This document shows positions 24,726-33,772 of a DNA stretch of 63,634 nt, piece by piece; positions within the stretch are counted from its first letter, which is position 1, and every line of letters starts with the position of its first letter. This stretch comes from Pseudomonas sp. C2B4 (lineage in GTDB: Bacteria; Pseudomonadota; Gammaproteobacteria; Pseudomonadales; Pseudomonadaceae). Under the pieces are notes generated by a model. That model was not told the origin of the DNA and did not search any database. It saw only the letters and a program-made list of their open reading frames with translations. The translations under genes and the position numbers were made by a program. The stretch covers positions 1 through 63,634 of the forward strand of contig NZ_JABFMU010000035.1 of the NCBI RefSeq assembly GCF_013359695.1. The letters run 5' to 3'.

Positions 24726-25547
24726 TCAGGGTTTAACCTTGCGCCCCACCATATGCTTCAAATACCCCACCAACATTCCCAGGTCTTCATCCGGCAACAC
24801 CTCGGCTGAAAAACCGGGCATCTTCGCCTGCGGCCACTGGCGCAAGCCTTGCGGGTCACGGATGTAGCGCTTGAGAAAATCCGCGCCGAAGTATTCGGTG
24901 GGGTTGTACGGAATATTCAGGTCCGGCCCGAACTGCGAATCCCCGGCACCGTTGAGTCGATGGCACGCCAGGCAGTTTTTCTGAAACAGTGCGAAACCCT
25001 TGTTCACCGGGTCGTCTGCCTTCAACGCAGGGTCAGGCAGCAGGGCAGGGAAGCGCTCGGCCACCGGCGCCATGCGCTTGATACTGGCCACTTCGAACGG
25101 CCATTGTTCGGGGCTGATATTACCCGCCCGCGGATCGGTCCAGACCAGGTAAAACGGCCCGGCACTGTGCTTGCCTTCCGACAGGGGCGGCCAAGGTTTC
25201 GCCGGGTCTTCAATCGCCAGCCAGGCGCGCGCGCCCTGGGTATTGAGCAACGGCGCCGCCGACAACTCGGCGGCAAAACCATCGAGGGCAACCGCTTGCA
25301 AATGCTCTTGCGGTTTGACGCCCGTCAGCAACGCCGCCAGTGGAACAGCGCGATAGCTCATGTCGCGTTTGTAGGAAACGTCATTGGGGATACTGATAGT
25401 TTGGACCTGAGGATGCTTGAGCAACTCCTCGGTCTGCCAGGTACGGCTTTGCGCGCCCAGCTCAAGGTTGAGCTGCGCGGCATACAGAGGCGTGCTGAGC
25501 AGCAGGGCCCCGGACAGAATGAGCGTTTTCAAATGATCGCCGTCCAT
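24726..25547 (-). CDS. Cytochrome c with molybdopterin-oxidoreductase-like N-domain
   Basis: A periplasmic c-type cytochrome of about 270 aa. Its C-terminal domain has one haem site (NCLACHRLNGAG) and a distal methionine candidate in AKMPGFSAE. The N-terminal half, with SIPNDVSYKRDMSYRAVPL and GPFYLVWTDPRAG, resembles the small domain seen in proteins related to sulfite-oxidase-type molybdoenzymes, but no cofactor cysteine is evident. The real start may be a TTG 15 nt inside, giving the classic signal MKTLILSGALLLSTPLYAA; no good ribosome site supports the ATG. A 31-codon membrane peptide lies about 100 nt upstream on the same strand. Confidence 0.82.
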   Translation of the reverse strand: MDGDHLKTLILSGALLLSTPLYAAQLNLELGAQSRTWQTEELLKHPQVQTISIPNDVSYKRDMSYRAVPLAALLTGVKPQEHLQAVALDGFAAELSAAPLLNTQGARAWLAIEDPAKPWPPLSEGKHSAGPFYLVWTDPRAGNISPEQWPFEVASIKRMAPVAERFPALLPDPALKADDPVNKGFALFQKNCLACHRLNGAGDSQFGPDLNIPYNPTEYFGADFLKRYIRDPQGLRQWPQAKMPGFSAEVLPDEDLGMLVGYLKHMVGRKVKP

Positions 25548-25654
25548 GTCGTGGTAGTGCCGCAAAGATTGGCACAGCCACGCTGGCCCGGGTAGCGAGC
25601 CAGTCACATTTTTGTCGTGGCGAAAACGCTGACGCTTTGTATTTCAACGACCGA

Positions 25655-25750
25655 TTAGCCGATCACCTTGGTCAGGTTCGGCAAGATCAACAACAGTGTG
25701 GTGGCAAAGAGAATGAGACCTGCCTGACGAACTTTCGATTGTTTGAACAT
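25655..25750 (-). CDS. 31-residue single-pass membrane peptide
   Basis: The frame reads MFKQSKVRQAG, then one hydrophobic helix (LILFATTLLLILP), then NLTKVIG. AGGCGG sits 6 nt before the ATG, a good ribosome site. A positive N-terminus followed by a helix fits an inner-membrane microprotein. It precedes the cytochrome c gene on the same strand and could be co-transcribed. Family and function are unknown. The rest of the 398-nt gap to the thiolase gene holds no gene that I see; a loose AAAAGGC/GCCTTTT stem occurs near 25941-25980. Confidence 0.6.
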   Translation of the reverse strand: MFKQSKVRQAGLILFATTLLLILPNLTKVIG

Positions 25751-26148
25751 GGCTGACCGCCTTTTTTTTTGTTATTTCCTGATGCCTGCCTGCACGACTC
25801 CATGACGGCAAACGTTGCACTTCCTGTAGGACGAGCGCCTCGGCAAAACCCGACGACAACTTCGTACATCTTCACCTTAGAGCCCGCGTCACTCGTGCTT
25901 TAGATCCATTTAGTATGGTGTTCTCAGTCTTTGCTATTAAAAAGGCATGAGGCCTATTGCCAGCTTCTTGGGCGGCCTTTTGCTAGACACCTGCGTGTCA
26001 AGAATCGGATCGACCGTTTGTTGACGACCGTCCGTCTGAGCGTGAGCGTCAATGCCGATGAGCGCTGCGGTCATTGAATCCGTTGCGCCCCGAGCCAAGA
26101 GTGTGAGCTGTGTTTTTCACTCACCTGCACTGCGGTTTCGAGGACGTC

Positions 26149-27354
26149 ATGACCCAAGCTTTGATATTCGACGCATTACGCACGCCCCGTGGCAAAGGCA
26201 AGGCCGATGGAGCCTTGCACAGCGTCAAGCCGGTGAATCTGGTGGCCGGGTTGCTCAGGGCATTGCAAGAACGGACCTCCCTCGACACCCGTCAGGTCGA
26301 TGATGTTGTGCTCGGCTGCGTGACGCCCATCGGCGATCAGGGCTCCGACATTGCGAAAACCGCCGCGCAAGTGGCCGATTGGGACGTCAGCGTGGCCGGG
26401 GTGCAGATCAATCGATTCTGTGCGTCGGGCCTGGAAGCAGTGAACCTGGGGGCGATGAAAGTCCGATCCGGTTTCGAAGAGCTGGTGGTCGTCGGCGGCG
26501 TCGAATCCATGTCACGCGTCCCTATGGGCAGCGACGGCGGGGCCTGGGCGCTGGACCCGGAAACCAACCTGCACAGCCATTTCACACCACAAGGCGTGGG
26601 CGCCGACCTGATCGCCACGCTCGAAGGCTTCAGCCGTCAGGACGTTGATGCCTACGCGCTGCACTCGCAACAGAAAGCAGCGCGGGCGCGGGCTGATGGT
26701 TCGTTCAGCAAGTCGTTGGTACCGGTGCAGGATCAAAACGGCATCATCCTGCTCGATCACGATGAGTTCATTCGTGCCGAATCGACCCTGGAGGGCCTGG
26801 GCAAGCTCAAGCCGAGTTTCGAAATGATCGGGCAGATGGGATTCGACGCCACGGCGCTGCGGGTCTACAGCCATGTCGAGCGGATCAATCACGTTCACAC
26901 CCCCGGCAACAGCTCGGGGATCGTCGATGGTGCGGCGTTGATGCTGATCGGCTCCGAAGCCAAGGGTCGGGAGCTGGGCCTGCGACCACGGGCGCGGATC
27001 GTCGCCACGGCGGTGACCAGTACCGACCCGACCATCATGCTCACCGGCCCCGCGCCGGCCACCCGCAAGGCGCTGGCCAAGGCCGGGCTGCGGGTCGAAG
27101 ACATCGACCTGTTCGAGGTCAACGAGGCGTTTGCCTCGGTGGTGTTGAAGTTCATCAAGGACATGGCCATCGACCCTGACAAGGTCAACGTCAACGGCGG
27201 TTCCATCGCCATGGGTCACCCGCTGGGCGCCACCGGTTGCGCGATTCTCGGCACCTTGCTCGATGAACTGGAAAACCGCCACCTGCGCTATGGCCTCGCG
27301 ACCCTGTGTGTCGGCGGCGGCATGGGCATTGCCACCATCATCGAACGCCTCTGA
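26149..27354 (+). CDS. Acetyl-CoA C-acyltransferase (thiolase)
   Basis: A cytoplasmic thiolase of 401 aa that cleaves 3-ketoacyl-CoA in beta-oxidation (or condenses acetyl-CoA). The nucleophile cysteine is in NRFCASGLEAVNLG, the histidine in NGGSIAMGHPLGATG, and the second cysteine in LCVGGGMGIA. The ATG of MTQALIFDALRTPRG is the family start; the longer frame is not. It is followed within 24 nt by the FadB-like multifunctional gene, so the two form a beta-oxidation operon. The order (thiolase first) corresponds, from memory, to PA1736-PA1737 of PAO1. Confidence 0.94.
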   Translation: MTQALIFDALRTPRGKGKADGALHSVKPVNLVAGLLRALQERTSLDTRQVDDVVLGCVTPIGDQGSDIAKTAAQVADWDVSVAGVQINRFCASGLEAVNLGAMKVRSGFEELVVVGGVESMSRVPMGSDGGAWALDPETNLHSHFTPQGVGADLIATLEGFSRQDVDAYALHSQQKAARARADGSFSKSLVPVQDQNGIILLDHDEFIRAESTLEGLGKLKPSFEMIGQMGFDATALRVYSHVERINHVHTPGNSSGIVDGAALMLIGSEAKGRELGLRPRARIVATAVTSTDPTIMLTGPAPATRKALAKAGLRVEDIDLFEVNEAFASVVLKFIKDMAIDPDKVNVNGGSIAMGHPLGATGCAILGTLLDELENRHLRYGLATLCVGGGMGIATIIERL

Positions 27355-27378
27355 GCCCCGACTTCAAGGAAACCTTCC

Positions 27379-29523
27379 ATGACCCAAGCCATTCGCTACG
27401 AAAAGGGCCAAGACCAGATTGTCGTCCTGACCATCGACATGCCTGGCCAGAGCGCCAATACCATGAACGCGGTGTACCGCGAAGCCATGGCTGACTGCGT
27501 GGCCCGCCTGATGGCCGACAAGGACGCCATCGCCGGCGTCATCATCACCTCGGCGAAAAAAACCTTCTTCGCCGGCGGTGATCTCAATGAACTGATCAAG
27601 GTCGGCAAACCCGAAGCCAAAGCATTTTACGACATGGTGCTGAGCCTCAAAGGGCAACTGCGCACCCTGGAAACCCTTGGCAAACCGGTGGTCGCAGCGA
27701 TCAACGGCGCGGCACTCGGAGGCGGCTGGGAAATCTGCCTGGCCTGCCATCACCGCGTGGCGCTGGACAATCCGTCGGTGCAACTTGGCCTGCCGGAAGT
27801 GACGCTTGGCTTGCTGCCGGGTGGTGGCGGCGTGGTGCGTATGGTGCGCATGCTCGGTCTGGAAAAAGCCCTGCCGTATCTGCTCGAAGGGAAAAAGGTG
27901 CGACCGCAACAGGCGTTGCAGGCGGGGCTGATCGATGAGCTGGCGGCGGATCGCGATGAACTGCTGGCGAAGGCGCGAGCCTGGATTGTCGCCAACCCGA
28001 CGGCGGTGCAGCGCTGGGACGTGAAGGGCTACCAGATTCCCGGTGGCACGCCGTCGAACCCGAAAGTCGCACAGATGCTGGCCATTGCGCCGTCGATCCT
28101 GCGCAGCAAAACCCAGGGTTGCATGCCGGCGCCGGAGAAAATCCTCTGCGCCGCAGTGGAAGGCGCGCAAGTGGATTTCGACACCGCGCATCTGATCGAA
28201 ACCCGCTACTTCACCGAGTTGACCACCGGCCAGGTCTCGAAAAACCTGATCGGCACGTTCTGGTTCCAGCTTAACGAAATCAATGCCGGCGGTTCGCGGC
28301 CGCAGGGGCTTGCCCCCTATGTCACCCGCAAAGTCGGCGTGCTCGGCGCCGGGATGATGGGCGCGGGCATTGCCTTTGTCAGCGCATCGGCCGGCATCGA
28401 GGTGGTGCTCAAGGACATCAATCTCGCGGCGGCCGAAAAGGGCAAGGCGCATTCGGCGGCGCTGCTGGACAAGAAAGTGGCGCGCGGACAGATGAGTGCG
28501 GAGCAGCGCGAAGCCGTTTTGGCCCGCATCCATCCCACTGAAAGCGATGGCGACCTGGCCGGTTGCGATCTGATCATCGAAGCCGTGTTCGAAGACCGTG
28601 AGCTCAAGGCCAAGGTTTCATTGGCCGCGCAAAACGTCGTCGGCGCCGACGCGGTGATCGCCTCCAACACCTCGACCCTGCCGATCAGTGGCCTGGCCAC
28701 GGCGGTGCCGGACCAGAGCAAGTTCATCGGCCTGCATTTCTTCAGCCCCGTGGACAAAATGCCATTGGTGGAAATCATCAAGGGCGCCAACACCAGCGAT
28801 GAAACCCTGGCTCGCGGCTTCGATTTCGTCCTGCAGATCAAGAAAACACCGATTGTAGTCAACGACAGTCGGGGTTTCTTTACGTCGCGAGTGTTCGGCA
28901 CCTTCACCAATGAAGGCATTGCGATGCTGGGTGAAGGCGTGAGTGCAGCGATGATCGAGACCGAGGCGCGCAAGGCCGGCATGCCCATCGGGCCGCTGGC
29001 GATCTCCGACGAAGTGTCCCTCAGCCTCATGAGCCATATCCGCCAGCAAACCGCCAAAGACCTGCAGGCGGAAGGCAAACCGCTGACCGGGCATCCGGCC
29101 TTTGCGGTGATCGACTTGCTGCTCAATGAATACAAGCGTCCGGGCAAGGCCGCGGGCGGTGGTTTCTACGAGTACCCGGCGGGTGGTCAAAAGCATCTAT
29201 GGCCGGAGCTGAAAAAGCGCTTTGAAAAGGCCGACGGGCAGATTTCGCCCAAGGACGTGCGCGATCGCCTGCTGTTCGTGCAAGCCATTGAAACCGTGCG
29301 CTGTGTGGAGGAGGGCGTGCTGACGTCGACGGCGGATGCCAACGTCGGCTCGATTTTCGGCATCGGGTTTGCCGCCTGGACCGGCGGTGCGTTGCAGTTC
29401 ATCAATCAGTACGGGGTCAAGGACTTCGTCGCCCGCGCCCAATACCTGGCGGGGCAATACGGCGAGCGCTTCGCACCGCCGGCACTCCTGCTGGAGAAAG
29501 CCGCCAAAGGGGAGACGTTTTAG
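27379..29523 (+). CDS. Enoyl-CoA hydratase / 3-hydroxyacyl-CoA dehydrogenase
   Basis: A 714-residue multifunctional beta-oxidation protein (FadB/FadJ type). Residues 1-190 form a crotonase domain with FFAGGDLNELIK and ALGGGWEICLACHHRVA. From about residue 315 an NAD-binding fold begins (VGVLGAGMMGAGIAF), followed by the dehydrogenase part with FIGLHFFSPVDKMPLVEI and the C-terminal domain with GFYEYPAGG. It works with the thiolase just upstream, which supplies the last step of the cycle. Chain-length preference is not evident. Confidence 0.95.
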   Translation: MTQAIRYEKGQDQIVVLTIDMPGQSANTMNAVYREAMADCVARLMADKDAIAGVIITSAKKTFFAGGDLNELIKVGKPEAKAFYDMVLSLKGQLRTLETLGKPVVAAINGAALGGGWEICLACHHRVALDNPSVQLGLPEVTLGLLPGGGGVVRMVRMLGLEKALPYLLEGKKVRPQQALQAGLIDELAADRDELLAKARAWIVANPTAVQRWDVKGYQIPGGTPSNPKVAQMLAIAPSILRSKTQGCMPAPEKILCAAVEGAQVDFDTAHLIETRYFTELTTGQVSKNLIGTFWFQLNEINAGGSRPQGLAPYVTRKVGVLGAGMMGAGIAFVSASAGIEVVLKDINLAAAEKGKAHSAALLDKKVARGQMSAEQREAVLARIHPTESDGDLAGCDLIIEAVFEDRELKAKVSLAAQNVVGADAVIASNTSTLPISGLATAVPDQSKFIGLHFFSPVDKMPLVEIIKGANTSDETLARGFDFVLQIKKTPIVVNDSRGFFTSRVFGTFTNEGIAMLGEGVSAAMIETEARKAGMPIGPLAISDEVSLSLMSHIRQQTAKDLQAEGKPLTGHPAFAVIDLLLNEYKRPGKAAGGGFYEYPAGGQKHLWPELKKRFEKADGQISPKDVRDRLLFVQAIETVRCVEEGVLTSTADANVGSIFGIGFAAWTGGALQFINQYGVKDFVARAQYLAGQYGERFAPPALLLEKAAKGETF

Positions 29524-29617
29524 GGATCGATGACACACGGCGGGGCTTGCCTTGTTACGGTGTTTCAGGGCAGGCTCTGGGGTGTGCATTATTCCCATCA
29601 CGTGTCAGGTATTTTTT

Positions 29618-30346
29618 ATGTCGTTACGCATCTGCATTCTCGAAACCGACATCCTGCGTCCGGAGCTGGTCGACCAATATCAGGGTTACGGGCAGATGTT
29701 CAAGCACCTGTTTTCGCAGCAGCCCATCGCCGCCGAGTTCACTGTGTACAACGTGATGCAGGGCGAATATCCCAGCGACGACCTGACGTTCGACGCTTAC
29801 CTGGTGACCGGCAGCAAGGCCGATTCCTTCGGCACCGACCCGTGGATCCAGACGCTCAAGGAATACCTGCTGACCCGCTACGAGCGTGGCGACAAACTGT
29901 TGGGCGTGTGTTTCGGCCATCAGTTACTGGCGCTGTTGCTGGGCGGCAAGAGCGAACGGGCGACCCAGGGCTGGGGCGTCGGCACTCACAGCTACAAACT
30001 GGCCGCGAAGGCGCCGTGGATGAGCCCGGTGCGCGAAGAGTTGACCCTGTTGATCAGTCACCAGGATCAGGTCACGGCACTGCCGGAAAACGCCACAGTG
30101 ATCGCCTCCAGCGATTTCTGCCCGTACGCGGCCTACCACATCAACGACCAGGTGCTGTGCTTCCAGGGCCATCCAGAGTTCATTCACGACTATTCCCGGG
30201 CTTTGCTGGAGATTCGTCAGCAAGCGTTGGGCGAGCAGGTGTATTCGAAAGGAATCGCGAGCCTGGACAGTGAACATCACGGCAGCACGGTTGCCGAGTG
30301 GATGATGCGGTTTGTGGCGCACAAGCCTGAAACCGTTCAAAGCTAA
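29618..30346 (+). CDS. Class I glutamine amidotransferase
   Basis: A stand-alone class I amidotransferase-like protein of 242 aa. The triad is intact: Cys98 in LLGVCFGHQLLA, His185 and Glu187 in CFQGHPEFIHDY. The N-terminus MSLRICILETDILRPEL fits the family that is often annotated as GMP-synthase-like amidotransferase, acting on small amides. No synthetase partner is adjacent. The start is the ATG after a weak purine run; a longer frame upstream is unlikely. Confidence 0.9.
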   Translation: MSLRICILETDILRPELVDQYQGYGQMFKHLFSQQPIAAEFTVYNVMQGEYPSDDLTFDAYLVTGSKADSFGTDPWIQTLKEYLLTRYERGDKLLGVCFGHQLLALLLGGKSERATQGWGVGTHSYKLAAKAPWMSPVREELTLLISHQDQVTALPENATVIASSDFCPYAAYHINDQVLCFQGHPEFIHDYSRALLEIRQQALGEQVYSKGIASLDSEHHGSTVAEWMMRFVAHKPETVQS

Positions 30347-30350
30347 AAGC

Positions 30351-30414
30351 TTCGCGAGCAGGCTCGCTCCTACATTGGAACTCGGTCGAATGTGGGAGCG
30401 AGCCTGCTCGCGAA
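30351..30414. repeat. REP pair (inverted)
   Basis: An inverted pair of the main REP core between the convergent amidotransferase and corA genes. Confidence 0.9.
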
Positions 30415-30437
30415 TTTTGCAGACGGTGCGGTCCCGG

Positions 30438-31409
30438 CTACAACCATCCCGACTTCTTGAAGCTCGCCCACAAGCTCACACACCCCACCGTAATAAACCC
30501 CAAGACCCCGAAATACCCGTAATGCCAGGTCAACTCGGGCATGTTCTGGAAGTTCATCCCGTAAATCCCGGCCACTGCCGTCGGAAACGCCAGAATCGCC
30601 GCCCACGCCGCAAACTTGCGCTGCACCACACTCTGGCGTGACGCCTCCAGCAACACCCCGACCTCTATGGTCTGGCTGGCAATATCCGCCAGCGTGGCCA
30701 GGTCTTCCATCTGCCGGGTGACATGAATCTGCACGTCGCGGAAGTAGGGGCGCATGGTCTTGTCGATGAATGGAAAGCTCAGCCTTTGCAGTTCTTCGCC
30801 GATTTCCACCATCGGCGCCGCGTAACGACGCAGGCGCAACACATCGCGGCGAAGGCTGTGAAGGTCTTGGATGTCGCGTTCGTTCAGCGTGCCGCACATG
30901 ACGTTGCGTTCCAGCTCATCAATCTCGGCATGGATGGCTTCGCCCATCGGCTGGTAGTTCTCAATGACGAAGTCGAGGATGGCATAGAGTACGAAATCTT
31001 CCCCGTGCTCCAGCAACAGCGGACGCGCCTCACAACGTTGTCGGACATAGGCGTAGGACGCCGAATGACCGTTACGCGCCGTGATGATGTAACCGTTGCC
31101 GGCAAAGATATGCGTCTCGATGAACTTGAGTTTTCCTTCCTCCCGAATGGGGGAGTACGTGACGATGAACAGTGCGTCGCCGAAGGTTTCCAATTTCGGT
31201 CGACTGTGTTTTTCCAGGGCGTCTTCGATGGCCAGTTCGTGCAGGTTGAACTGGCGTTGCAGGTTATACAGTTCCTCGGCACTCGGCTCTTCAAGGCCGA
31301 TCCAGACAAAGTGACCAGGCTTTGCAGCCCAGGCCGCGCCTTCGTCGAGGGTGATATTGGTGACTCTCTTGCCAGCGCTGTAAACCGCAGCAGCAACAAC
31401 TCTACCCAT
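30438..31409 (-). CDS. corA: CorA family magnesium/cobalt transporter
   Basis: A 323-residue CorA-type channel. The cytoplasmic N-terminal part is rich in charged helices, and two C-terminal membrane helices follow. The signature GMNFQNMPE lies between them and forms the ion entrance. It probably imports Mg2+, Co2+ or Ni2+ as a pentamer. Related ZntB proteins would have a different signature context, so CorA is preferred. Monocistronic. Confidence 0.92.
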   Translation of the reverse strand: MGRVVAAAVYSAGKRVTNITLDEGAAWAAKPGHFVWIGLEEPSAEELYNLQRQFNLHELAIEDALEKHSRPKLETFGDALFIVTYSPIREEGKLKFIETHIFAGNGYIITARNGHSASYAYVRQRCEARPLLLEHGEDFVLYAILDFVIENYQPMGEAIHAEIDELERNVMCGTLNERDIQDLHSLRRDVLRLRRYAAPMVEIGEELQRLSFPFIDKTMRPYFRDVQIHVTRQMEDLATLADIASQTIEVGVLLEASRQSVVQRKFAAWAAILAFPTAVAGIYGMNFQNMPELTWHYGYFGVLGFITVGCVSLWASFKKSGWL

Positions 31410-31526
31410 GATGGTGATTCACTTCTTATTAGCAGGTGTTCATTAGCAAAAAGTGGCAGGCGATACTCAGCTTAGCCTCGTCTGCTGCTGGAGCGTCAGT
31501 GAAATCTTTGCGGTTTGCGGGCAAAA

Positions 31527-31549
31527 GAAAACCCGCACAGGGCGGGTTT
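31527..31549 (-). terminator. Terminator of acyltransferase gene
   Basis: AAACCCGCC/GGGCGGGTTT-type stem (ACCCGC/GCGGGT) followed by T-rich sequence on the minus strand, immediately after the stop codon. Confidence 0.8.
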
Positions 31550-31552
31550 CAT

Positions 31553-32275
31553 TCAAGCGGCTTGCAGTTGCCGGTCCATCGAGTCGATGCAATCGCGCAT
31601 CTGCTCGCGGCACTGGGCAATCAGCATCGGCATGTCATCCAGGGTCAATCCCGCCGTAGGAATGGCTGGCAACGAACGGATCAGAATGTTCCCACTGCGC
31701 CAGCGGTTCAATCGCATGTGTTTGACGTAACTGCTCACGCACACCGGCACGATGGGGACCCCGGCCGCAATGGCCATCTGGAAGGCGCCTTTCTTGAACG
31801 GCAGCAATTCCTCGCCCAGATTGCGCGTGCCTTCCGGGAAGACCCAGATCGAGGTGTCTTCATTCTGCAGGGTGTGGGTCGTGGTCAGCATCGACTGGCG
31901 GGCCTTTTGTGCATTGCCACGGTCGATCAGCACATTACCGGCCAGCCAGAACAATTGACCGAACAAAGGCACCCATTTCAGGCTCTTCTTACCGATGCAT
32001 ACGGTGCGGCGGGGCACCACGTTGCCAAATACAAACAGATCGTAGTTGGACTGGTGGTTGGCGATGATCACGCAGCTGTCGGGCTTGTCCATCAGCGGTC
32101 CGACTTCAGCCTTCACCCGCAAACGCAGAATGCACATCGCCGGCCACGCATAGAGGCGCGCGCACAGACGGCTGTTGTCCGGATTGAACGGGCGGCACAG
32201 CCCGAGAACCACGCCCAGTACACCTGCGACCATAAAGTGCAAGCCCATCAATGACATACGTAAAGCAAACAGCAT
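31553..32275 (-). CDS. 1-acylglycerol-3-phosphate O-acyltransferase (PlsC family)
   Basis: A membrane-bound acyltransferase of 240 aa that would convert lysophosphatidate to phosphatidate. The catalytic HX4D motif is NHQSNYD, and the substrate-binding motif is VFPEGTRNLG. A hydrophobic N-terminal anchor (LHFMVAGVLGVVLGL) precedes them. I chose the second in-frame ATG (MLFALRMSLMG), which has GTGGGG before it; the first adds 20 residues. Pseudomonads carry several PlsC paralogues, so a symbol is not given. Confidence 0.9.
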   Translation of the reverse strand: MLFALRMSLMGLHFMVAGVLGVVLGLCRPFNPDNSRLCARLYAWPAMCILRLRVKAEVGPLMDKPDSCVIIANHQSNYDLFVFGNVVPRRTVCIGKKSLKWVPLFGQLFWLAGNVLIDRGNAQKARQSMLTTTHTLQNEDTSIWVFPEGTRNLGEELLPFKKGAFQMAIAAGVPIVPVCVSSYVKHMRLNRWRSGNILIRSLPAIPTAGLTLDDMPMLIAQCREQMRDCIDSMDRQLQAA

Positions 32276-32441
32276 TTTCAGGCCCCACCGGGACAAAAGG
32301 TGGCGCAGTGTACGGATGTGCACTGTTTTCGGCAATTGCCGCTAAAGAAGCGGGAGATGGCCGATGTTTAAGCACATGTTTCCAACCGATGGGTCAGACG
32401 CGGTCTAGAGCGGTTGCAGGTGTTTCATCAATGTCTGTAAG

Positions 32442-32470
32442 AAAAAGCCCGACACGATGGTCGGGCTTTT
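32442..32470 (-). terminator. Terminator of crotonase gene
   Basis: AAGCCCGAC/GTCGGGCTT stem with a T-run on the minus strand, right after the stop codon. Confidence 0.85.
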
Positions 32471-32489
32471 CGTTGCTGCAGGTAGGGGC

Positions 32490-33179
32490 TTAACCCATGT
32501 GCTCCTGATCCAGGATGATCGCGTTATCCAGGGTTTCCAGCAGTGCTTTGCGCACTTTCAGCTTGGTATTCTTGTGCGCGGTCATGTTGATCTTCTTCAA
32601 CTGGCGAGCCGCCGCCAGTGCTGCACCTTGCAGCTCCTCGGCCGACACCACCACGTCTAGGAAACCGGCATCCACTGCAGTCTGCGGATTGAACATTTCT
32701 CCGTTGATCACCGAGCGGTGGAACGCCGACTTGCGCAGGCGATCACGGGCCAGCTCGATACCGGCGTGGTGCATGGTCATGCCGATCTGCACTTCGTTCA
32801 GGCCAATGCTGAACGGGCCGTCGACACCGATGCGGTAGTCGGCGGACAGCAGCAGGAATGCGCCCTTGGCCACCGCATGGCCGGGGCAGGCCACGATCAC
32901 GGGGAACGGGTGCGACAACAGGCGACGGGCCAGCGTCGAGCCGGACGTCACCAGCGCGACGGCTTCTTTCGGGCCGGACGTCATCACTTTCAAATCGTAA
33001 CCGCCCGAGAGAATGCCCGGCTGACCGGTAATGATCACTACCGCACGATCAGTCACTGCCTGATCCAGCGCAGTATTGAAGGCAGCAATCACGTCCGGCG
33101 AAATGGCATTGACCTTGCCATTGCTCAGGGTCAGGGTCGCGATACCGTCTTCGAGATGGTAGGAAATCAACTCACTCAT
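32490..33179 (-). CDS. Crotonase/enoyl-CoA hydratase family protein
   Basis: A 229-residue crotonase-fold protein. The oxyanion-hole segments are ILSGGYDLKVM and PVIVACPGHAVAKGAFLLL. The usual catalytic glutamates of enoyl-CoA hydratase are not obvious (NEVQIGMTMHHAG at that position), so the reaction may be another CoA-ester chemistry. It is short for the family. It is monocistronic; the gap before it contains no regulator that I can identify. Confidence 0.88.
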   Translation of the reverse strand: MSELISYHLEDGIATLTLSNGKVNAISPDVIAAFNTALDQAVTDRAVVIITGQPGILSGGYDLKVMTSGPKEAVALVTSGSTLARRLLSHPFPVIVACPGHAVAKGAFLLLSADYRIGVDGPFSIGLNEVQIGMTMHHAGIELARDRLRKSAFHRSVINGEMFNPQTAVDAGFLDVVVSAEELQGAALAAARQLKKINMTAHKNTKLKVRKALLETLDNAIILDQEHMG

Positions 33180-33419
33180 GACGCTATTCCTTTCGATAAA
33201 GTTGGGCAGAAGTTACCCACCGCCACAGGCCAGGTAAAGCGCCATGACTGACCCGCCAGTCACCCTTTCCCCGCCCGCCAGGCGTAGTTCGCCACGCCAG
33301 CGGCGCATTGCCCTCTATATAGACGCGCGCTGGGAGCCAGAGATTGGCCGGTTTGCCACTACCTTGAAGGGTTCGAAACGGCTGATTGAGTTAAGCGCAT
33401 GAAAATTCTGAAAAAAAGT

Positions 33420-33448
33420 TTGCCATCAGAAAAGCTTTCGACTACATT
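33420..33448 (+). promoter_or_regulatory. Promoter of tRNA-Ser gene
   Basis: TTGCCA, 17 nt, TACATT, ending 38 nt before the mature tRNA. A GCGC-rich discriminator follows, as is common for stable-RNA promoters. The remaining gap back to the crotonase gene shows nothing else. Confidence 0.65.
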
Positions 33449-33486
33449 AGCGCGCCTCGACAGACAGAACATGTTTGAAGAGATAC

Positions 33487-33576
33487 GGTGAAGTGTCCGA
33501 GTGGCTTAAGGAGCACGCCTGGAAAGTGTGTATACAGGAAACTGTATCGAGAGTTCGAATCTCTCCTTCACCGCCA
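33487..33576 (+). tRNA. tRNA-Ser (anticodon GGA)
   Basis: A class II tRNA of 90 nt with encoded CCA. Acceptor strands GGTGAAG and CTTCACC pair perfectly; the anticodon GGA (33521-33523) lies in the loop between CACGC and GTGTG. A long variable arm follows and the T-loop contains TTCGAAT. It reads the serine codons UCC and UCU. No duplicated 3' end, which would mark an integrated element, is visible nearby. Confidence 0.97.
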
Positions 33577-33590
33577 AATTCGATGTAATC

Positions 33591-33624
33591 AAAACCCCTG
33601 GTTTCGAAAGAAGCCAGGGGTTTT
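33591..33624 (+). terminator. Terminator after tRNA-Ser
   Basis: AAAACCCCTGG and its complement enclose a small loop and end in a T-run, 14 nt after the tRNA. Confidence 0.9.
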
Positions 33625-33772
33625 GTGCTTTCCGGTGCTTCAATTTTCGATTGGGTGTAGAGGAGGGTGCCTGTCTCGCCGTAACCTGATCGGTAATCCG
33701 ATTGCCGGTGGCGATCCAAGCGCGGGTTGAGGAATCAGACCCGCCTCACTATTTGATCCTCAAGGACATGCA

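Noticed and set aside
33487..33730. tRNA-Ser as integration site of a mobile element
   Set aside because: No integrase gene and no repeated tRNA 3' end were found nearby.
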